Source: Caldilineaceae bacterium (GTDB lineage Bacteria; Chloroflexota; Anaerolineae; Caldilineales; Caldilineaceae). From it: a DNA stretch of 64,000 nucleotides. The notes beneath the pieces were generated by a model. It was not told the origin of the DNA. It ran no database searches and saw nothing but the letters and a program-made list of their open reading frames with translations. Shown here in pieces: positions 41,633-50,273 of this stretch (positions are counted from its first letter, which is position 1; every line of letters begins with the position of its first letter). A program made the translations under genes and the position numbers. Location of the stretch: assembly GCA_022842065.1 (NCBI GenBank), contig JALHQH010000005.1, positions 248,001-312,000 on the forward strand, written 5' to 3'.

Positions 41633-42642
41633 CCGTGACAGTGGCCATAGGGCTGGCCGGAACCACAGGGGCAGGGCAATGCCGGGTCAACTGGCATGGC
41701 GAGATCAACGAGCGCAGGCAAGGCGTCGAAGTAACCGGCTGGGGGCGTATTATCATAAAGCGGCGCGATCTGGCTCAGATCAAGCCCTGCGCCACTGAGA
41801 TCACTTTTGAGATCAAGGGAGAGGGTGGCAAAGGGAAAGCTGAAGTGGTGGATTTGTTGCAGGTCAATCGCCCGCTCGATGATCGTTTCGCGATCCAACC
41901 GTGTCATGCTGGCGTAGAGTAGCGTGTTGCCCTCATCTAGCGGGCAGATCATCACGCCAGCAAAGACTTCGCATAATGACCGTACCCGTTGTGGCAGAAA
42001 TTCATCCTCGCTGAGCAGGTTGATCACCAAAATCCCACCTGGTGTCAACTTGCTTTGGCAGAGCCGGTAAAACTCGACCGTACTCATGCGGTAGGGAATA
42101 TAGCCCCGATCCAGAAAAACATCCACAAAGATCAGATCATAGGCTTCATTGGCTTCCAACCAGCGGCGGCCATCTTCAATGTGTACTTGCAAGCGTTCAT
42201 CCAGCCCCAACCCAAAAAAACGCTGGGCCATCTCAATCACCGTTGGATCAATCTCGGTGCAATCAATGTGCGCCGTCGGCAGGTGGTGATGGAGGATCAG
42301 TGGGACACGGCCACCGCCCAGCCCAGCACAGTAAATGCGCTGCGGCGCTGGCTGCCAACATAATCCCAACATCGCCGCTTGGGTGTAGGGATCAACCAAA
42401 AAAAGTGGGTTATCCAACGCCAGCTCGGATTGCACCACCCCCGAATTCGGCTGATCCTGATCAAGAATCCAGAGACGCAGCCGGTTGAACGATTTGGTGA
42501 CGACGATAAAGTGGGGACCATGCATCTCCGCATAGAGGGTGCCCTCATCGGCGGCTTGCGTGGCCTGAAGCCTTTGCAGAATTTGACTAAAATTTTCGAT
42601 GGCCCAGGCGGAAGCCAGTGGCGAGTTTTGGAAAATGGTCAA
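41605..42642 (-). CDS. Spermidine synthase-like protein with C-terminal SEC-C motif
   Basis: 345 residues. A Rossmann domain shows GLGGGRVPLILHHH (cofactor loop), DCTEIDPTVIEMAQ, EDGRRWLEAN and DLIFVDVFLDRGYIPYRMST, the SpeE-like core. The polyamine-binding N-terminal barrel is short. After a linker the protein ends with CPCGSGQPYGHCHG, a Zn-binding SEC-C motif known from SecA C-termini, where it contacts SecB or ribosomes. This fusion is unusual. The catalytic Asp is replaced by the DVFLDR arrangement, so true spermidine synthase activity is uncertain. Convergent 28-bp overlap with menG. Confidence 0.8.
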   Translation of the reverse strand: MTIFQNSPLASAWAIENFSQILQRLQATQAADEGTLYAEMHGPHFIVVTKSFNRLRLWILDQDQPNSGVVQSELALDNPLFLVDPYTQAAMLGLCWQPAPQRIYCAGLGGGRVPLILHHHLPTAHIDCTEIDPTVIEMAQRFFGLGLDERLQVHIEDGRRWLEANEAYDLIFVDVFLDRGYIPYRMSTVEFYRLCQSKLTPGGILVINLLSEDEFLPQRVRSLCEVFAGVMICPLDEGNTLLYASMTRLDRETIIERAIDLQQIHHFSFPFATLSLDLKSDLSGAGLDLSQIAPLYDNTPPAGYFDALPALVDLAMPVDPALPCPCGSGQPYGHCHGQAPTLLPT

Positions 42643-42668
42643 CTTACTGATACCTTACACTGGCTGAT

Positions 42669-42698
42669 TTGAACAATCGCAATAAACTACAGTATAAT
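42669..42698 (+). promoter_or_regulatory. Sigma-70-type promoter of methyltransferase gene
   Basis: TTGAAC (42669-42674), 18-bp spacer, TATAAT (42693-42698). The transcript would start near 42705, about 65 nt before GTG 42770. Confidence 0.65.
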
Positions 42699-42769
42699 AG
42701 AAAACACATTTTCTATCGAATCTGCCCCCCTGAAAACAACCACACGCCAACCTTGAGGGAGCCATAACT

Positions 42770-43540
42770 GTGTCCAACCAGCCACTTGATAGCCTCGATT
42801 TACATGGTGAACGTGCTGCCCTGCGTGGTAACCCTAGCTTTGTCTGGCGTGCTGGTCAAGATCGCCGGCTTAATCTGATCTTGGCGTGGGCCAAACATGC
42901 AAATGATGAACAGCTGGGCACTGTATTGGTCAATGGCTGTGGCGTGGGCATGTATGTCAAAGCCTTACTACCTTATGCCGACACCGTCCACGGCATTGAT
43001 ATTGAACCGCAACATCTGGAATATGCCGCACAGGCTGTGCCCCAGGCCAAATTGCAGCTTGCCGCCTGTGAAGCGCTGCCCTACCCGGACAACTTCTTTG
43101 ATCTGGTGCTCAGCCACGAGGTAATCGAGCACGTCACCGATGACCGGCAGGCCGCCGCCGAGATGGTGCGCGTGCTTAAGCCTGGCGGGCGTGCCCTCCT
43201 TTTTGCCCCCAATCGTCTTTATCCCTTTGAAACCCACGGCCACTACTGGCAGGGTGAATATCACTTTGGCAATACCCCCCTGATCAACTACCTGCCCGAC
43301 CTGCTGCGTGATTATCTTGCGCCGCATGTGCGCATCTACACCGCTGCCCGTCTGCGTTTTCTTTTTCTGGGTGAACCCGTGCGCGTCGTCCACCATACCC
43401 AGATCTACCCCGGCTATGACAACCTGGTCGTCCGCAAACCTGAACTCGGCAAACTGATCCGCCGCGTCACCTACGCCCTTGAACATTCCCCCCTCACCGC
43501 CTTTGGCATCAGCCACTTTCTGGTGGTGGAGAAAGTATAA
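42770..43540 (+). CDS. Class I SAM-dependent methyltransferase
   Basis: 256 residues from a GTG start preceded by GAGGGAG. The SAM-binding core is VLVNGCGVGMYVKALLPYAD, HGIDIEPQHLEYA, DLVLSHEVIEHVTD and LKPGGRALLFAPNRLYPFE, a Methyltransf_11-type fold. The acceptor is unknown. The NRLYPFETHGHYWQGEYHFG segment resembles enzymes acting on glycans or quinones, but no firm assignment is possible. It has its own promoter and is followed by a 200-bp gap with GCATC/GATGC hairpins. Confidence 0.88.
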   Translation: MSNQPLDSLDLHGERAALRGNPSFVWRAGQDRRLNLILAWAKHANDEQLGTVLVNGCGVGMYVKALLPYADTVHGIDIEPQHLEYAAQAVPQAKLQLAACEALPYPDNFFDLVLSHEVIEHVTDDRQAAAEMVRVLKPGGRALLFAPNRLYPFETHGHYWQGEYHFGNTPLINYLPDLLRDYLAPHVRIYTAARLRFLFLGEPVRVVHHTQIYPGYDNLVVRKPELGKLIRRVTYALEHSPLTAFGISHFLVVEKV

Positions 43541-43608
43541 AGTGGTGGAGAAGGTGTAGGAAGTCGATTGGTCGCGTGGTCGTCGATTCGTCGTCATCCC
43601 TAGTCTAT

Positions 43609-43666
43609 TGCGCATCCCCCGATGCGCAGCCCGTCCCGTTTCACGACCGTTCGCATCAGGGGATGC
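43609..43666. repeat. Two small GCATC/GATGC hairpins
   Basis: TGCGCATC-CCCC-GATGCGCA (43609-43628) and GCATC-AGGG-GATGC-type (43653-43666). The same core occurs at 10524-10545 and 48789-48832. Confidence 0.55.
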
Positions 43667-43728
43667 TCACTACACGTCGCCCTGATGGTCGTCCGTTGTC
43701 GCCAGTCGTCTTCCCATAAAATCTATGT

Positions 43729-43734
43729 TATAAT
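43729..43734 (+). promoter_or_regulatory. -10 box placed for a leaderless mRNA
   Basis: TATAAT ends 6 nt before ATG 43741, so transcription is expected to start at or next to the A of the start codon. No Shine-Dalgarno sequence lies in the intervening CGCCCC. The -35 region is not recognisable. Confidence 0.55.
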
Positions 43735-43740
43735 CGCCCC

Positions 43741-46497
43741 ATGGACACTCTGCTGCAGACCAAATTGCGGCTGCCGCCGCTGCAACCGAAGTTGGTCCTA
43801 CGTCCGCGCCTGCTGGATCAGTTGGACGCGGCCTTGCATTGCCGGCTCATTTTGCTCTGTGCGCCGGCCGGTTTTGGCAAGAGTACGCTGTTGACAACTT
43901 GGCTGCATGGGGTGAACCGGCCGGTTGCCTGGTTGGCGCTGGATGAGGCGGACGATGAGCCACTGCGTTTTTGGCGCTACCTGATCGGGGCGTTGGATCA
44001 GACGGTTAATGGGTTAAACCACGAACTGGCCCCGTTGTTGAATACCCCAGAGAGTGGGACGAGCAATCGGTTGCTCACGGCGCTGGTCAACCGGTTGTCC
44101 AACCTGACAATGCCGCTCATTTTGGCACTGGATGATTATCATCTAATCACCGATGCAACGATTCATCGCGGGATTGCCTTTCTGCTCGACCATCTGCCTC
44201 AACAATTGCAACTGGTGATCAGCAGTCGCAGTGATCCGCCCTTGCCGCTGCCGCGGTTGCGGGCACGCAATCAACTGTTGGAACTGCGTACGGCGGATCT
44301 ACGCTTTTTGCAGGGCGAAAGCGCTCGCTTCTTGCGCGAACGCATGGGGCTCACCCTGGCCGAAACCGAGGTTGCCCAATTAGAGGCGCGCACGGAGGGG
44401 TGGGTGGCCGGTTTGCAATTTACCGGGCTTTCGCTCCAGAAAAATAGCGGGGGCAATGCCGCGCAACCTGGCCTGGCTCAGTCGATTACGCGCATCAGTG
44501 GCCGCGATCGCCATGTCGTCGATTATCTGCTGACCGAGGTATTGGAGCAGCAACCACCGGCGGTGCAGGCCTTTCTATTGCAGACCGCGATCCTAGATCG
44601 CCTGTGTGCCCCGCTTTGTGATGCCCTGTTGGGGGACGGCAATGGCCAACAACTGCTCGCTTATGTCGAGCGCGCCAACCTTTTCCTGGTGGCGCTGGAT
44701 GAAGAACGGCAGTGGTATCGTTATCATCATCTCTTTGCTGAGCTGCTGCGCGACCGTTTACCACGCCACTATCGCCCCAGCCAATTACGGCAACTGCATC
44801 ACAAGGCCCGCGATTGGTACAGCAGCCAGGGGATGCTCGAAGCCGCGCTGGAACATGCCCTAGTTGCCCAGGAAGATGCGTGGACTGCCGAGACGCTGGC
44901 CGCGCTGGTCTATGTTGATCAGAACTGGCAGCACGAGCGGTTTGGCCAATTACGTCCCTGGCTTGATCGCCTACCAGATAGTCTACTCGCAACCCATCCA
45001 CGCCTTGCGCTAGCTGGGCTGGAGGCCAGCATGCTCACCTTTCGCGCCGAAGGGATGGCGCGCTATATGCAGCTTTTGGAAAACCACCCCCTGCTACCCC
45101 CGGATGTTGCCGCCCTGTTGTTGAGTAATAAAGCGAGCTTTTTACGCCTTGATGGGCAGGTTGATGAGGCAAAAGCACTGCTGCGCGAGGCCATGGCAAT
45201 TGCGCCGGAAGAAGATCTTTACACGCAGGTCAGCATCAAAGAGCAGATGGCAGTCCTGCTTTTTGAACATGAGGATGTGGGCGCGGCGATTAAGCTGCTG
45301 CGTGAGAGCGCTGATCTGGCGCAACAGATGGGCCGCTACTTTACCGCCCTAACGACACGAGCGTTGCTGGGCGTCTTTACGATTGGGCGTGGCGAACTGC
45401 ATCAAGCCGCCCAAATCTTTGCCCAGGTGATCCAACAGGCCAGGCACTGGGGGTTGGATCACGCGGCGTTAGTGGGGTTGCCCCAAATTGGGCTGGGCAT
45501 CATCGCCTATCAATGGAATGACCTGGCCGGTGCCGCCGCCTATTGTACACAAGGACTGGCCCAAAGCGAGGCCGCTGAATTTGGAGAAGCGCTCTGGCAA
45601 GGCTATCAGGTGCAGGTCTGGATGGCGCTACGGCAAGGGGACGAGGCGGCTGTTGAGCAGATTCTAGCCAAGGCGCAGCAACTGCTGGTGCGGACAACGA
45701 CACCGACCTTGATCTTCACCTTACGCAAATTTTATGACTTTTTTGCTGCGGAAGTGGCACTGCGCCGTGGCAATCTGCCGGCCGTGGCCCACTGGATCGA
45801 AAGCAGCGCACTCACGCTGGACGATCTGCAACTTGCCAAGTGGTATTTCTATGAACTGCTGATCCACTTTTGCGTAGCGCGCAGTCGGTTAGCTCCTGCT
45901 GAGCAGACGAATATTGCGCTGTTGCAAAAGAGCGTTACGGCGTTGGCGCAACTGATTGCCCACGCCGACCGACATGGGCGACGTGGCACCGTCATGCGTC
46001 TGCACCTGCTGTTGGCGTTGACCCATCAAGCATTGGGTGAAAGCGAACGTGCGCTCGGTGCCCTGGCCGCAGCCCTACCCTGGGCTGAACAAGAAGGGTA
46101 TCTGCGCGACTTTTTGGATGAAGGTGAGCCCATGCATGCCTTGTTAGTGCAGGCCCAAGCCCAGGGGCTTGCTCCTGCCTACACAGCCAAACTGCTGGCG
46201 GCATTTCAGGCCGAACCCGCGTTTACTAGCGCAGGCATGGCAATACCCACGCCAATTGAACAAACTGCAACGACAATTCCTTCACCGCAGCCCTTAAGTG
46301 AAGGGCTCACCGAACGTGAAGGAGAAGTTCTACAACTGATTGCGGATGGCCTCACCAACCAGGAGATCGCCGAGCGGCTCATCATTAGTCTGGCGACGGT
46401 TAAGCGCCACATCTCCAATATCTATGGCAAGCTGGGGGTCACGCACCGTACCGAAGCGCTTGTCAAGGCACAAGCCTTGGCGCTGCTCCCGAGTTAA
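43741..46497 (+). CDS. LAL-family (MalT-like) LuxR transcriptional activator
   Basis: 918 residues. The STAND ATPase domain has Walker A APAGFGKSTLL (about residues 41-51) and Walker B LILALDDYHLI (about 122-132); ISSRSDPPLPLPRLRAR is a typical sensor segment. A long TPR-like helical region (about 350-830) should bind the inducer. The LuxR-type HTH is at the end (LTEREGEVLQLIADGLTNQE; SLATVKRHISNIYGKLGV). MalT-like proteins bind ATP and a ligand, oligomerise and activate promoters. Chloroflexota carry many paralogues. It may be translated from a leaderless mRNA. The inducer is unknown. Confidence 0.93.
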   Translation: MDTLLQTKLRLPPLQPKLVLRPRLLDQLDAALHCRLILLCAPAGFGKSTLLTTWLHGVNRPVAWLALDEADDEPLRFWRYLIGALDQTVNGLNHELAPLLNTPESGTSNRLLTALVNRLSNLTMPLILALDDYHLITDATIHRGIAFLLDHLPQQLQLVISSRSDPPLPLPRLRARNQLLELRTADLRFLQGESARFLRERMGLTLAETEVAQLEARTEGWVAGLQFTGLSLQKNSGGNAAQPGLAQSITRISGRDRHVVDYLLTEVLEQQPPAVQAFLLQTAILDRLCAPLCDALLGDGNGQQLLAYVERANLFLVALDEERQWYRYHHLFAELLRDRLPRHYRPSQLRQLHHKARDWYSSQGMLEAALEHALVAQEDAWTAETLAALVYVDQNWQHERFGQLRPWLDRLPDSLLATHPRLALAGLEASMLTFRAEGMARYMQLLENHPLLPPDVAALLLSNKASFLRLDGQVDEAKALLREAMAIAPEEDLYTQVSIKEQMAVLLFEHEDVGAAIKLLRESADLAQQMGRYFTALTTRALLGVFTIGRGELHQAAQIFAQVIQQARHWGLDHAALVGLPQIGLGIIAYQWNDLAGAAAYCTQGLAQSEAAEFGEALWQGYQVQVWMALRQGDEAAVEQILAKAQQLLVRTTTPTLIFTLRKFYDFFAAEVALRRGNLPAVAHWIESSALTLDDLQLAKWYFYELLIHFCVARSRLAPAEQTNIALLQKSVTALAQLIAHADRHGRRGTVMRLHLLLALTHQALGESERALGALAAALPWAEQEGYLRDFLDEGEPMHALLVQAQAQGLAPAYTAKLLAAFQAEPAFTSAGMAIPTPIEQTATTIPSPQPLSEGLTEREGEVLQLIADGLTNQEIAERLIISLATVKRHISNIYGKLGVTHRTEALVKAQALALLPS

Positions 46498-46659
46498 CCG
46501 GCTCCTACAACCCCGCTTGTTTCCTTCTACAACCTGCTCTACAACCTCGCCCTGATAACAATACAACCCTCATTACACCTTTGGTTCGATGGCGGCGGCT
46601 GCTAAATCGTTTATCCTATTGTTAACACAAAACGTTGAACAACAGAGGAGGAAGCAACC

Positions 46660-46875
46660 ATGAACTTACCTGACCATATGGATCGAATTATTGCTTATGC
46701 GGCTGACCACCGTGCGCAGCTCTTAAAGGAAGCGGCGCTTGACCGCCTTTTGCAGGAAACGCAAATGCCGCCCTCGGCCACCGGCCGCGTCTTGGCCGGG
46801 GTTGGTGATCTGCTGATCGCAACCGGCACATGGCTGAAAGGGCGCGGTCAAGCGTCCGTGCCACCGGCGCGATAA
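46660..46875 (+). CDS. Small hypothetical protein
   Basis: 71 residues with a strong AGGAGG ribosome-binding site 8 nt before ATG 46660, which supports real expression. The N-terminal half is an amphipathic, charged helix (DRIIAYAADHRAQLLKEAAL) and the C-terminal half a weakly hydrophobic helix (VLAGVGDLLIATGTWLKG) with a basic tail. Similar small proteins follow LuxR-type regulators in related genomes, from general memory. It may sit on the membrane surface. No function is assigned. Confidence 0.7.
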   Translation: MNLPDHMDRIIAYAADHRAQLLKEAALDRLLQETQMPPSATGRVLAGVGDLLIATGTWLKGRGQASVPPAR

Positions 46876-47043
46876 TCTGTAAGTGAGGGAAATGGTGGGG
46901 AAAAAGGGAAAAGTGGTTGGTGTTGCAAATGTTTCAACTGCCCTTGCCCGCCATTGCCTTGCGCAAGGGGACTGGCACACAGGTCAACTGCTCCGATGGG
47001 ACAAAATCGGTGGCGTTTAGCGGTACAAACGAGAGGAAGCAAA

Positions 47044-48333
47044 ATGCAAAGCATGAACGGGGCTAGCCGTAGCTGGGCTGTGCCCTTTTTTACCTTGTGG
47101 GGTGGACAGGCTCTATCGTTGCTTGGCAGCCGGGTGGCGAGCTTTGCCCTGGTCTGGTGGTTGACGGAGCGGACCGGCTCGGCGGTAGTGTTGACCACGT
47201 TGACCTTGGTGTTGTCCCTGCCCCAAATCGTGTTAGGGCCCTTTATCGGTGCCCTGATCGACCGCTGGCCGCGCCGCCGCATCATGCTGGCTGCCGATGC
47301 GACCGCGGCGGTGACTTCTGCGCTCCTTGCACTGCTCTTCTGGGCTGATGTGCTGCAGATCTGGCACATCTACCTGGCGAGTTTTGTCGGCTCACTGGCC
47401 GGTACTTTTCATTTTGCCGCCATGACCGCCTCGACTTCGCTGATGGTACCGTCGGCCCAGTTGACGCGCGTCCAGGGCACAAACCAGATGCTGCAGGGGT
47501 TGCTGGTGGTGGCGGCCCCGCCCCTCGGCGCACTGGCGGTGGCGATGCTGCCCTTTGCCCTGATTATGAGCATTGATGTGGTGACCGCGGTTTTTGCCAT
47601 TGGCCCATTGCTCTTGATCGCCATTCCCCAACCCCAGTCCACTGGGCAATCGACCGTGGCCGGCGCACCACCCCCCAATCTCTGGCACGAAGTGCGCGCC
47701 GGCATCGCCTACATCTGGCAGTGGCCGGCGTTACGCTGGATCACCCTGCTGGCCATGGGCGTCAACTTGATGGCCGGCCCCATTGGTGCCCTTATGCCGA
47801 TTTTGGTGACCAACCATTTTGCGAGTGGGGTGCTGCAACTGGCTTGGCTGGAGTTGACGTTAGGCGTCGGCCTGTTGGCCGGTGGGTTACTGCTGGGGAT
47901 CTGGGGTGGTTTTCAGCGTCGCACCTTGATGTTTCCAGTCGGGTTGTTAGGGATCGGGTTAGCCAGCCTGGCGATTGGGTTGACACCCGCCACCTTGTTT
48001 GGCCTGGCGCTGGCAGGTAGCTTTGGTTTTGGTTTGACCAGTGCCCTGCTCAACGGCACTTTAATGGCCACGCTACAGTCCACTGTGGACCCGGCCCTAC
48101 AGGGGCGGATCTTCACAGTACTTAACAGTGGTGCCTCGGCTGCGATGCCGATTGGGCTGCTCATCGCCGGGCCGCTAGCCGATCGGTGGGGCGCGCCGCT
48201 CTGGTTCACTGCCAGTGGCGTGGTGATCTTGTTGGTGGCCGGGCTGGCTTTTGCCATGCCAACGCTCTTTAGCTTGGAAGCGGAACGTTTGGTGCCAGCA
48301 TCTTCGCCATTGTCACCGAAGTCGGTTGTGTAA
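47044..48333 (+). CDS. MFS transporter (MFS_3/enterobactin-exporter-like)
   Basis: 429 residues from ATG 47044 (GAGAGGAAG upstream; a start at 46954 is in frame but lacks a ribosome-binding site). Twelve transmembrane segments. The loop GALIDRWPRRRIML between helices 2 and 3 is the MFS signature and LADRWGAP is its second-half counterpart. The family (EntS-like and macrolide-efflux-like) usually exports small molecules. No substrate can be inferred. The last 65 bp overlap the convergent GNAT gene. Confidence 0.9.
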   Translation: MQSMNGASRSWAVPFFTLWGGQALSLLGSRVASFALVWWLTERTGSAVVLTTLTLVLSLPQIVLGPFIGALIDRWPRRRIMLAADATAAVTSALLALLFWADVLQIWHIYLASFVGSLAGTFHFAAMTASTSLMVPSAQLTRVQGTNQMLQGLLVVAAPPLGALAVAMLPFALIMSIDVVTAVFAIGPLLLIAIPQPQSTGQSTVAGAPPPNLWHEVRAGIAYIWQWPALRWITLLAMGVNLMAGPIGALMPILVTNHFASGVLQLAWLELTLGVGLLAGGLLLGIWGGFQRRTLMFPVGLLGIGLASLAIGLTPATLFGLALAGSFGFGLTSALLNGTLMATLQSTVDPALQGRIFTVLNSGASAAMPIGLLIAGPLADRWGAPLWFTASGVVILLVAGLAFAMPTLFSLEAERLVPASSPLSPKSVV

Positions 48334-48766
48334 AGCCGGGGTGACATTCATAAGCGATGGGCTGATAACCCAAGCGCGTGTAATAAGCCTGGTGGCTGGG
48401 CAGCACCAGGCGCACGCCGATCTGCACACATGACAAGGCACTTGCCCGTGTCTTTGCCTCGACCGCACCAATCAACCCCTCGGCAATGCCCCTGCGCCGC
48501 CAGTGGGGCAAAACTGCTAAGCGCCCAAAGTACATAAAGTCCGGTCGGCGTTCATAGATCACACAGCCGACCAATTCGTCACCGATCTGCGCCTTGATCG
48601 CCCCACCCTTGTCAAACTTCGCATAGATACTCTGCGCCGTTTCGCCAAAGACCCCAGATGGTGGATCCAGCTTCGCCCAGAATTCTGCAAAGGCGTGCAA
48701 GATCACACTCAACAGCAGCGGCGCGTCACTGCTGGTTGCCTCGACAAAAGTTACATCTTTGTGCAT
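48269..48766 (-). CDS. GNAT family N-acetyltransferase
   Basis: 165 residues. The acetyl-CoA site is LAVLPHWRRRGIAEGLIGAV (RRRGIA being the loop), with the second-half SHQAYYTRLGYQPIAYE block typical of GNAT enzymes. Substrate unknown. The C-terminal 21 codons lie within the 3' end of the MFS gene on the other strand; both readings are supported by family homology, so the overlap seems real. A perfect 20-bp-arm hairpin lies upstream. Confidence 0.87.
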   Translation of the reverse strand: MHKDVTFVEATSSDAPLLLSVILHAFAEFWAKLDPPSGVFGETAQSIYAKFDKGGAIKAQIGDELVGCVIYERRPDFMYFGRLAVLPHWRRRGIAEGLIGAVEAKTRASALSCVQIGVRLVLPSHQAYYTRLGYQPIAYECHPGFTQPTSVTMAKMLAPNVPLPS

Positions 48767-48788
48767 TGATCATCCTATATTTGACTTG

Positions 48789-48832
48789 GCAGCGGTGTAC
48801 GGCGCATCCTCAGATGCGCCGTACACCGCTGC
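48789..48832. repeat. Perfect hairpin with GCATC-CTCA-GATGC core
   Basis: 20-bp arms 48789-48808 and 48813-48832 with a CTCA loop. The core is shared with the hairpin at 10524-10545. It lies between the divergent GNAT and HipA-like genes; 8/9-nt degenerate repeats (TATACCGATTTCCCAC type) follow at 48897-48960. Confidence 0.75.
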
Positions 48833-48969
48833 TGTGACCATCTGACTGTGCGTCCCGTGCTTAGGTCCTATTGAGAATTGCTTGGAGTGCGCTTCCCGAT
48901 TTCTCGATATACCGATTTCCCACTATACTGATCCACCGATTTCCGTCTCTACTGGATCAAGGTGTTATC

Positions 48970-49749
48970 ATGCAAACGTTAACTGCCACTCGCTATATTT
49001 TGCCCTTGCGCGAAGGCGGCTCGCTGCCGGCGGTCATCGCGGCGGATAATGGCGAGTTATATGTGATGAAATTTGTCGGTGCCGGTCAAGGGGCGAAGGC
49101 GCTGATTGCCGAATTGGTGGCCGGCGAGATTGGCCGCGCCCTGGGTTTGCTGGTGCCGGAGATCGTGCTGATCGAGCTGGACGCACGCTTTGGCCGCGCC
49201 GAGCCTAATCCTGAGATCCAAGAATTGTTGCGCGCCAGTGAAGGGTTAAACCTGGGGCTGCGTTACCTGCCTAATGCGTTTGCCTACAATTCGCTCTTGC
49301 AGCCGGCGCTGGACGCTGAACTGGCTTCGCAAATCGTCTGGTTTGATGCCTATGTGACGAATGTGGACCGCACTGCGCGCAATGTCAATATGTTGTTATG
49401 GGCGCAACAACTCTGGTTGATCGACCACGGCGCGGCGCTCTACTTTCACCATGACTGGGGTGATTACCGCGAACGCAGCCGTTCGCCCTTTGCGTTTATC
49501 AAGCAACATGTGCTCTTGCCCTTTGCCGGCCTACTGCGCACCGTCGACAGCGATTTACGCAGCCGCCTGACCGATGCCACCTTAGGGGCGATTGTCGCGG
49601 CCATTCCCGCGGTCTGGCTGGGTGAAGAAAAGGCTTTTGCCACCCACGAGGAACATCGGGCGGCCTATCTCACCTATCTGCAGGCGCGCCGGGATCAGGC
49701 CGAATATTTTGTCGAGGAGGCGGCCAAAGCCCATGCTGCACTCCTATGA
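48970..49749 (+). CDS. HipA-like kinase-fold protein
   Basis: 259 residues from ATG 48970. The fold of HipA-type Ser/Thr kinases is indicated by YVMKFVGAGQGAKALIAELV (ATP-binding Lys region), VWFDAYVTNVDRTARNVNML (catalytic Asp/Asn loop, compare the HNDRHxxN form of HipA) and LIDHGAALYF (Mg2+-binding Asp). The N-terminal HipB-binding subdomain of HipA is absent, so this is the short family that pairs with DUF3037. The next gene overlaps it by 17 bp. Such a pair may be a toxin-antitoxin-like or phospho-regulatory unit; the target is unknown. Confidence 0.85.
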   Translation: MQTLTATRYILPLREGGSLPAVIAADNGELYVMKFVGAGQGAKALIAELVAGEIGRALGLLVPEIVLIELDARFGRAEPNPEIQELLRASEGLNLGLRYLPNAFAYNSLLQPALDAELASQIVWFDAYVTNVDRTARNVNMLLWAQQLWLIDHGAALYFHHDWGDYRERSRSPFAFIKQHVLLPFAGLLRTVDSDLRSRLTDATLGAIVAAIPAVWLGEEKAFATHEEHRAAYLTYLQARRDQAEYFVEEAAKAHAALL

Positions 49750-50101
49750 TTATGCGTACATCCGTATTGTGCCGCGGGTGGAGCGTGGTGAGTTCATCAA
49801 TGCCGGCGTGATCCTCTTCTGCCGGCCCAAACGTTTTCTTGATGCCGCCATTGCGTTTGACCCGACGCGGTTGGTCGCCTTTGCCCCCAAACTTGATCCC
49901 GCCACTGTCGCCGCCCAACTCGACCTGATTCCACGCATCTGCCGGGGCGAAGGGCCCATTGGCGCGCTCGCCCTGGCCGAACGCTTCCACTGGCTCGTCG
50001 CCCCCCACAGCACCATCATCCAATCTTCCGCAGTCCACACCGGTCTCTGCCACGACCCCGCCGCGGTGCTAGAGACCCTGTTGGCTTCGCTGCAAGATTA
50101 G
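49733..50101 (+). CDS. DUF3037 protein paired with HipA-like kinase
   Basis: 122 residues from ATG 49733, inside the last 17 bp of the HipA-like gene, so it is translated after it. YAYIRIVPRVERGEFINAGV and LFCRPKRFLDAAI are the DUF3037 signature, and the end holds FHWLVAPHSTIIQSSAVHTG. DUF3037 is a domain of unknown function found almost only beside HipA-like kinases, which suggests a partner, inhibitor or substrate role. It has no recognisable catalytic motif. Confidence 0.85.
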   Translation: MLHSYDYAYIRIVPRVERGEFINAGVILFCRPKRFLDAAIAFDPTRLVAFAPKLDPATVAAQLDLIPRICRGEGPIGALALAERFHWLVAPHSTIIQSSAVHTGLCHDPAAVLETLLASLQD

Positions 50102-50111
50102 AGGCAAGACA

Positions 50112-50273
50112 AGGAGATACGAGATGGGGAGACACGAGATTAGGTGGTATATGCAGTAGAATTAGGCTACTTCGTGTCTCGTGTCTCGTGTCTCGTGTCT
50201 CGTGTCTCGTGTCTCGTGTCTCGTGTCTCGCGCCCAGAGGGCACCCGCGTGTCTCCCTGTCTCGTATCTCCCC
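50112..50273. repeat. 7-nt tandem repeats (GTGTCTC family)
   Basis: Eight nearly exact GTGTCTC units in 50173-50230 and three more up to 50267, with opposite-strand units (GATACGAGATGGGGAGACAC, 50115-50134) upstream, so a hairpin can form between the convergent DUF3037 and SDR genes. Confidence 0.88.

Noticed and set aside
43594..43740. Possible small RNA or tRNA-like fold upstream of the MalT-like gene
   Set aside because: Only small GCATC/GATGC hairpins are seen; no tRNA arms (no T-loop GTTCRANNC) and no promoter that would make a separate RNA.
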